From: JAADDV01 sp964582875
Lineage (GTDB): Bacteria > Aquificota > Aquificia > Aquificales > Hydrogenothermaceae
DNA length: 9,387 bases
Direction: 5' to 3'
Assembly (NCBI GenBank): GCA_964582875.1
Contig: CAZOTZ010000061.1
Location: 1-9,387 of the forward strand
Below are positions 4,756 to 9,387 of the stretch, in pieces. Position 1 is the first letter of the stretch. The number at the start of each line of letters is the position of its first letter. The notes beneath the pieces are model-generated. The model made no database searches. It saw nothing but the letters and a program-made list of their open reading frames with translations, and was not told the DNA's origin. Position numbers and translations under genes: made by a program.

Positions 4756-6429
4756 ATGAGAAGTGACCAGATTAAAAAAGGTTTTGAGAGAGCCCCCCAT
4801 AGAAGTCTTTTAAGAGCCTGTGGACTTACAGAAGAGGATTTTGGGAAACCGTTTATAGGTGTTGCAAACTCTTATATAGATATAATTCCAGGACATGTTC
4901 ACCTTAGAGAATTCGCCCAGATTGTTAAAGATGCTATAAGAGAAGCTGGAGGTGTTCCTTTTGAGTTTAATGTTATAGGTGTAGATGATGGAATTGCTAT
5001 GGGACACTCTGGTATGCACTACTCCCTTCCAAGTAGAGAGCTTATAGCTGATTCTATAGAAACTGTTGTTGAAGCCCATAAACTTGATGCCCTTGTGTGT
5101 ATACCAAACTGCGATAAAATCGTTCCTGGTATGATGATGGCTGCAGCAAGACTAAACATTCCAACGATTTTTATTAGTGGTGGTCCTATGGCAGCCGGTC
5201 ATACACCAGATGGAAAAGCTATAGACCTTTCAACTGCTTTTGAAGCTGTTGGAGCTGTAGCTCAGGGAAAAATGGCAGAAACAGAGCTTAAAGTTATTGA
5301 AGAAAATGCATGTCCTTCCTGTGGTTCCTGTTCTGGAATGTTTACTGCAAACTCAATGAACTGTTTAGCTGAAGCTTTAGGACTTGCTTTACCAGGAAAT
5401 GGTTCAATACTTGCAATAGACCCAAGGAGACAGGAGCTTGCTAAAGAAGCAGGAAGAAAGATTATTGAACTGTGGAAAGCTGACCTTAAATTCAGAGATA
5501 TTGTTAATGAACAAACTATAGAAAATGCATTCACACTTGATATAGCTATGGGAGGTTCTTCTAACACAGTGCTTCACCTACTTGCTATAGCTTATGAAGC
5601 AGGTATAGATTTTCCTTTAGAAAAAATAGATGAGATTTCAAGAAAAACACCTACACTGTGTAAACTTGCTCCAGCTTCAAACTACCATATGGAAGACCTT
5701 GATAGGGCAGGAGGTATATCTGCGATACTGAAAGAACTCGCTAAAAAAGGTCTTTTACACCTTGACAGACCTACAGTGTCTCTAAAAACCCTTGGAGAAG
5801 TTATAGAAGATGCTGAAATTTTAGACCCAGAGGTTATCAGACCTATAACAAACCCTTACAGTGAAACAGGAGGTCTTGCTATACTATTTGGAAATATAGC
5901 ACCAGATGGAGCTGTTGTTAAAGCTGCTGCTGTAGACCCTTCAATGCTTGTATTCAAAGGAACAGCAGTGTGTTTTGACAGTGAAGAAGAAGCTATTTCT
6001 GGAATATTTGGGGGAAAAGTAAAAGCTGGTAATGTTGTTGTTATAAGATACGAAGGTCCAAAAGGTGGACCTGGAATGAGGGAGATGCTCTCTCCAACAT
6101 CAGCTATAATGGGAATGGGATTAGGAGATAAGGTTTCATTAATCACTGATGGAAGATTTTCAGGAGCAACAAGGGGAGCAAGTATCGGACACGTATCCCC
6201 AGAAGCAGCAGCAGGGGGACCTATAGGAATAATCAAAGATGGAGATGAGATACTTATAGATATTCCAAATAGAAAACTTGAACTTTTAATATCTGAAGAA
6301 GAGTTTAATAAGAGAATGAAGGAATTTAAACCAAAAAGAAAGGATATAAAAAGTAGATGGCTTAGAAGATACTCTAAGCATGTAACATCTGCAAATAAAG
6401 GTGCAATTCTTGAAGATGACTGTTTTTAA
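4756..6429 (+). CDS. ilvD: Dihydroxy-acid dehydratase, [4Fe-4S] type
   Basis: 557 residues, full length. It dehydrates 2,3-dihydroxy-isovalerate and 2,3-dihydroxy-3-methylvalerate to the 2-keto acids in valine, isoleucine, leucine and pantothenate synthesis, in the cytosol. Visible signatures are VDDGIAMGHSGM (76-87), the 'CDKIVPGMM' motif (C119), 'CPSCGSCSGMFTANSMNC' (186-203), 'GPKGGPGMREML' and 'TDGRFSGATRG'. At the site where [2Fe-2S] dehydratases have 'TPCN', this protein has 'IPGHVHL' (44-50), and the second motif has CPxCGSCSGM. Both match the oxygen-labile E. coli-type [4Fe-4S] enzymes. AAAGGAGG stands just before the ATG. The gene is followed by metK after 10 bases, so the three genes are likely co-transcribed. 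Confidence 0.97.
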   Translation: MRSDQIKKGFERAPHRSLLRACGLTEEDFGKPFIGVANSYIDIIPGHVHLREFAQIVKDAIREAGGVPFEFNVIGVDDGIAMGHSGMHYSLPSRELIADSIETVVEAHKLDALVCIPNCDKIVPGMMMAAARLNIPTIFISGGPMAAGHTPDGKAIDLSTAFEAVGAVAQGKMAETELKVIEENACPSCGSCSGMFTANSMNCLAEALGLALPGNGSILAIDPRRQELAKEAGRKIIELWKADLKFRDIVNEQTIENAFTLDIAMGGSSNTVLHLLAIAYEAGIDFPLEKIDEISRKTPTLCKLAPASNYHMEDLDRAGGISAILKELAKKGLLHLDRPTVSLKTLGEVIEDAEILDPEVIRPITNPYSETGGLAILFGNIAPDGAVVKAAAVDPSMLVFKGTAVCFDSEEEAISGIFGGKVKAGNVVVIRYEGPKGGPGMREMLSPTSAIMGMGLGDKVSLITDGRFSGATRGASIGHVSPEAAAGGPIGIIKDGDEILIDIPNRKLELLISEEEFNKRMKEFKPKRKDIKSRWLRRYSKHVTSANKGAILEDDCF

Positions 6430-6439
6430 GGGGGAAACA

Positions 6440-7573
6440 TTGAAAAATTTTAAAAGTGCAGAGTCAGTATGTCAGGGGCATCCAGACAAAATAGCTGATA
6501 TAGTGTCTGATGCTATACTTGATGAGCTTTTAAGAAAAGACCCGTATACCCGCTCTTCTATAGAAACCTTGATAACAACAGGTCTTGTTCATGTTTCCGG
6601 TGAGCTTTCAACAGATGCGTATGTTGATATTCCTGAAATAGTGAGAGGTACTCTTATAGAAATAGGATACACAAAACCAGAGTACGGTTTTGATGGTTAT
6701 ACAGCTGGAGTCATAACAACAATAAGTGAACAAAGCCCAGAGCTTGCTCTTGGGCTTTCTGGAGATAAAGCAGGGGATACAGGTATAATCATAGGTTATG
6801 CGACTAATGAAACTGAAAACCTTATGCCCCTTGCCTGCAACATTGCAAACGGAATAACAAAAAAAATAGACCAGCTCAGGAAAGATGATATTGTTCCATT
6901 TTTCAGACCTGATGGAAAAGCTATTGCTGTTGTTGAGTACGAGAATGAAAGACCTGTAAGGATAGATTCATTAACTGTTCTTGTTCAACATGAACCTTAC
7001 GTTTCTGAAAATGAACTAAAAGAAACGATAATAGAAAAAGTAATAAAAGAGGTTGTTCCAGAGGAATTTATAGATAACAAAACAGATATAGTTATAAATC
7101 CTATTGGCAGATTTATAATTGGTGGTCCTATGGCTGATACTGGATTAACAGGAAGAAAGACAATAGCTGACGCATACGGTACAGCTGCACCTTCTGGTGG
7201 AAGTGCTTTTTCAGGGAAAGACCCTACAAAAGTAGACCGTTCTGCTTCTTATATGGCAAGGTGGATATCAAAACATATTGTATCAGCTGGTATAGCAAAC
7301 AGATGTTTTGTTGAACTTGTTTACGTAATAGGGACAGAGTATCCAGTATCAATTGATATAAAAACAGACACAGACATAAACAAAGAAAAGCTTATAAAAA
7401 AGGTAAAAGAGATTTTTGACTTTTCTCCTTCTGGTATCATAAATCAACTTGATTTAAGAAGACCAATATACAAACTTACAGCTTCCTATGGACATTTTGG
7501 GAAATCTGACGAAGAGATAACATGGGAGTTTATAAATGAGAAATACTTAGGGGAGTTAAAAGATGTCGCGTAA
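6440..7573 (+). CDS. metK: S-adenosylmethionine synthase (methionine adenosyltransferase)
   Basis: 377 residues from a TTG at 6440-6442. It makes S-adenosylmethionine from methionine and ATP. An in-frame ATG at 6401 lies inside ilvD, has no ribosome binding site, and would add 13 residues the family lacks. The TTG has AAGGGGG (6428-6434) 5 bases upstream and gives the expected N-terminus 'KNFKSAESVCQGHPDKIAD'. Conserved elements are GHPDK (13-17), 'KAGDTGIIIGYATNET' (in place of GAGDQG..FGYATNET), 'GGPMADTGLTGRK' and 'GGSAFSGKDPTKVDRSASY' with the ATP/phosphate-binding Lys/Arg/Asp. Differences from E. coli are a shorter segment before the AGD motif and 'GTAAPSGGSA' instead of 'GGMARHGGGA'. 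All catalytic charged residues I can identify are kept, so it should be active. The end overlaps the next start by 11 bases. Confidence 0.94.
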   Translation: MKNFKSAESVCQGHPDKIADIVSDAILDELLRKDPYTRSSIETLITTGLVHVSGELSTDAYVDIPEIVRGTLIEIGYTKPEYGFDGYTAGVITTISEQSPELALGLSGDKAGDTGIIIGYATNETENLMPLACNIANGITKKIDQLRKDDIVPFFRPDGKAIAVVEYENERPVRIDSLTVLVQHEPYVSENELKETIIEKVIKEVVPEEFIDNKTDIVINPIGRFIIGGPMADTGLTGRKTIADAYGTAAPSGGSAFSGKDPTKVDRSASYMARWISKHIVSAGIANRCFVELVYVIGTEYPVSIDIKTDTDINKEKLIKKVKEIFDFSPSGIINQLDLRRPIYKLTASYGHFGKSDEEITWEFINEKYLGELKDVA

Positions 7574-8021
7574 CAGGTATGCATACAGTTTTGAAGTATT
7601 CAGAGCGCTTGTAGAGATAGAGATAAGGAGAATAGAAAGGTATAAAAAAGAAAGAAACTTTTCTATAGCTTTTCTTTATGCCCCAAACCTTGTTAAGAAA
7701 GTAAAGTACTATGAGGATATAGATAAAGAGTTTGATATAACATTTTTAATAAAAACAGGTATCCGTTCTACTGATATTGTTTCTGAAGTTGAAGATGATT
7801 TTGTTTTTTTATTTTTACCTGAAACAGGTAAAGTTGAAGCAAAAAAGGTTATAGAGAGAATTAAAAAATCCTTTCCTGATTTAGAGATTATAGAAGGAAT
7901 TGCAACTTACCCTGATGATGGAACAACAGAATACGAACTGTTTAATAAACTTGTTCAGATAATGAATGAAAAATTAATTCCTGTTATAGAAATATATGAC
8001 AAGGGGGAAAGGGCACATTAA
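7563..8021 (+). CDS. Small protein with a degenerate GGDEF-like domain
   Basis: 152 residues, no membrane segment. Residues about 33-140 follow the GGDEF (diguanylate cyclase) fold: 'IRSTDIVSEVEDDFVFLFLPET' (67-88) is the counterpart of 'lR.sDivaRlGGDEFavlLPet', then 'AKKVIERIKKSF' (93-104), then 'IEGIATYPDDGTT' (110-122) for 'siGiAtyp.dg.t'. The active-site GGDEF is replaced by EDDFV (77-81), and no RxxD inhibitory site is visible. The domain is also short at its N-terminal side, so cyclase activity is unlikely and a binding or interaction role is more plausible. The ATG overlaps metK by 11 bases and has GGGGAG 7 bases upstream, suggesting translational coupling. No functional link to metK is evident from the sequence. 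The terminator at 8007-8030 overlaps the end of the gene. Confidence 0.75.
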   Translation: MSRNRYAYSFEVFRALVEIEIRRIERYKKERNFSIAFLYAPNLVKKVKYYEDIDKEFDITFLIKTGIRSTDIVSEVEDDFVFLFLPETGKVEAKKVIERIKKSFPDLEIIEGIATYPDDGTTEYELFNKLVQIMNEKLIPVIEIYDKGERAH

Positions 8022-8033
8022 AGCCCTTTCTTT
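8007..8033. terminator. Bidirectional hairpin terminator between convergent genes
   Basis: GAAAGGGC (8007-8014) and GCCCTTTC (8023-8030) pair perfectly over 8 bp around an 8-base loop, followed on the plus strand by TTTAGTCTTT. The stop codon of the GGDEF-like gene lies in the loop (8019-8021), and the trpB2 stop lies just beyond the stem (8034-8032). The U-tract is modest on the plus strand and poor on the minus strand, where a C-run follows, so termination of the rightward unit is better supported. Confidence 0.65.
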
Positions 8034-9327
8034 AGTCTTTAAGCTTTCCTTCTAAGTACTGCTGATAAGCTGATAAATCTAAAAGACCGTGTCCACTTAA
8101 GTTGAACAGTATTACTTTTGGTTCTCCTGTTTCTCTACATTTTATAGCTTCATCTATAGCAACCTTTACAGCGTGGGCTGATTCAGGGGCTGGCACAATA
8201 CCTTCAGTCCTTGCAAAATCAACAGCTGCTTTGAATATTTCAGTCTGAGGAACAGCAACTGCATCTATAAATCCTTCTTCTTTAAGTTTTGATACTATAG
8301 GAGACATTCCGTGGTACCTTAATCCTCCTGCGTGGATAGAAGGAGGGATAAAATCATGCCCTAAAGTATGCATTTTAAGTAAAGGTGTCATTCCTGCAAC
8401 ATCTCCAAAGTCGTACTCATATTTTCCTTTTGTTAAAGTTGGGCAGGAAGCTGGTTCAACTGCTATGAACTTTGTACAGCTGTCCCCATTAAATGTTTCT
8501 ATAAGGAAAGGAAGAGCAAGACCTCCAAAATTACTTCCTCCTCCTGCACTTGCTATAACAACATCTGGATAGTGGTTTACTTTAGCAAGCTGTTTTTTAG
8601 CTTCAAGACCAATTACTGTTTGATGAAGTAAGACATGGTTTAAAACACTTCCAAGGGAATAATGGGTATCGTCTCTACTTACAGCGTCTTCTATAGCTTC
8701 GCTTATTGCGATACCAAGGCTACCAGGGTTGTCTGGGTCTTCTTCAAGAATTTTCTTTCCAACATTTGTATAGGGACTTGGACTTGGAACTACTTTTCCT
8801 CCCCATGTTTCCATTAAAACTCTTCTATAAGGTTTTTGTTCATAACTGACCTTTACCATATAGACCATGATTTCTAAACCAAAGTACTGACCTGCGAAGG
8901 ATAGGGAACTTCCCCACTGTCCAGCTCCTGTTTCTGTGGTTAACCTTTTTATTCCTTCTTTTGCATTGTAATAAGCCTGGGCTACAGCTGTGTTTGGTTT
9001 ATGGCTTCCTGGAGGACTTATACCTTCGTACTTGTAAAAAATCTTAGCTGGTGTATCAAGGTACTCTTCAAGGGAAACTGCCCTGATAAGTGGTGTAGGT
9101 CTCCATATAGAGTAAACATCAAGAACTTCTGGAGGTATGTCTATCCATCTCTCTGTTGACATTTCCTGTTCTATAAGGGCTTCCGGAAAAAGAGCTTTCA
9201 GTTTATCCGGGTTTATTGGTTTCTTTGTTTCTGGGTCTAAAGGAGGTTCAAGGGGAGATGGTAAATCTGCTAAAACGTTGTACCATTGTTTAGGAATTTC
9301 ATGTTCTTCAAGAAGAATTTTTTTCAT
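8032..9327 (-). CDS. trpB2: Tryptophan synthase beta-like chain, TrpB2 type
   Basis: 431 residues, which fits the long TrpB2 class (TIGR01415) rather than the roughly 400-residue TrpB1. It is a PLP enzyme condensing indole with serine to give tryptophan. Motifs are 'PPGSHKPNTA' (105-114, PLP lysine K110), 'TETGAGQWG' (131-139, where TrpB1 has ETGAGQHG), 'GGGSNFGG' (262-269, phosphate of PLP), 'PESAHA' (381-386) and 'SGHG' (411-414). The long N-terminal extension and 'IWRPTPL' (74-80) are also TrpB2 traits. TrpB2 generally acts without TrpA, proposed to salvage free indole, and no trpA is adjacent. The start is supported by AGGAGG at 9338-9333. The upstream reading frame ends inside this ribosome binding site, so both are probably co-transcribed. 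Confidence 0.95.
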   Translation of the reverse strand: MKKILLEEHEIPKQWYNVLADLPSPLEPPLDPETKKPINPDKLKALFPEALIEQEMSTERWIDIPPEVLDVYSIWRPTPLIRAVSLEEYLDTPAKIFYKYEGISPPGSHKPNTAVAQAYYNAKEGIKRLTTETGAGQWGSSLSFAGQYFGLEIMVYMVKVSYEQKPYRRVLMETWGGKVVPSPSPYTNVGKKILEEDPDNPGSLGIAISEAIEDAVSRDDTHYSLGSVLNHVLLHQTVIGLEAKKQLAKVNHYPDVVIASAGGGSNFGGLALPFLIETFNGDSCTKFIAVEPASCPTLTKGKYEYDFGDVAGMTPLLKMHTLGHDFIPPSIHAGGLRYHGMSPIVSKLKEEGFIDAVAVPQTEIFKAAVDFARTEGIVPAPESAHAVKVAIDEAIKCRETGEPKVILFNLSGHGLLDLSAYQQYLEGKLKD

Positions 9328-9336
9328 AATAGCCTC

Positions 9337-9387
9337 CTATTCTATATTTTGAACCTGTTGTCTTATCTTTTCTAACTGGGTTTTCAT
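9337..9387 (-). CDS. C-terminal end of an unidentified leftward gene (partial)
   Basis: On the minus strand a frame open to the window edge reads MKTQLEKIRQQVQNIE and then TAG (9339-9337). The Met at the very edge may be internal. The tail is hydrophilic and helical, coiled-coil-like (heptad-spaced L, I, V, I). Its stop overlaps the trpB2 ribosome binding site and lies 9 bases before the trpB2 ATG, as expected for genes in one operon. Sixteen residues are too few to name a family. Confidence 0.45.
   Translation of the reverse strand: MKTQLEKIRQQVQNIE

Noticed and set aside
5856..6236. Reverse-strand open frame within ilvD
   Set aside because: It is fully antisense to a strongly conserved part of ilvD, with Pro/Ile/Ser-biased composition typical of a shadow frame.
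6401..6439. ATG start for metK inside ilvD
   Set aside because: It adds 13 residues not found in the family and has no ribosome binding site. TTG at 6440 has AAGGGGG at the right distance and gives the expected N-terminus.
1..9387. CRISPR array, tRNA or rRNA genes, prophage or toxin-antitoxin genes
   Set aside because: No spaced direct repeats, tRNA-like cloverleaf or rRNA core sequence was seen, and the coding regions are ordinary housekeeping or signalling families.

Overview
The window looks like ordinary chromosome from a thermophilic, A+T-rich bacterium. The best guess is Aquificota, Hydrogenothermaceae (Persephonella/Sulfurihydrogenibium type). This is inferred from the Lys/Glu/Ile-rich proteins, the TrpB2-type tryptophan synthase beta chain, the [4Fe-4S]-type dihydroxyacid dehydratase and the mix of tightly packed, functionally unrelated genes. 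It is an inference and no database was searched. Nothing here looks like a new defence system or a biosynthetic cluster.

Left end (1-388). A gene whose first 20 codons read like DprA runs leftward off the window from base 61. Between about 89 and 265 lies a compact, highly structured, non-coding element. It has an imperfect hairpin on the left, an interleaved (pseudoknot) pair of helices, and a perfect 8-bp hairpin with a TTTA loop followed by TAGTTCAC. I read it as a small non-autonomous IS200/IS605-type element that kept a left-end hairpin and the tnpB 3' tail (omegaRNA-like scaffold plus right end). Immediately after it (266-379) is a decayed C-terminal piece of an ammonium transporter (Amt). 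This 300-base stretch is the most unusual part of the window.

389-2336 (+): ymdB-type metallophosphoesterase and a YuxH-like protein (degenerate EAL plus HDOD), 7 bases apart, probably one operon. 2337-4363 (-): lnt (apolipoprotein N-acyltransferase) followed, with overlap, by a V4R-like cysteine-containing protein of unknown function. This pair meets the preceding operon tail to tail with no intergenic base.

4454-8021 (+): a three-cysteine ferredoxin-like protein, ilvD (branched-chain amino acid synthesis), metK (S-adenosylmethionine synthase, probably TTG start) and a small protein with a degenerate GGDEF domain whose start overlaps the end of metK. All are closely spaced, so probably one transcription unit, fired from the 90-base A+T-rich divergent gap shared with lnt. 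It ends at a hairpin (8007-8030) that also serves the convergent gene.

8032-9387 (-): trpB2, preceded by the last 16 codons of another leftward gene whose stop codon overlaps the trpB2 ribosome binding site. Two of the signalling-like proteins (EAL/HDOD and GGDEF) have lost their catalytic signatures, so they may act as binding or scaffold proteins rather than as c-di-GMP enzymes.
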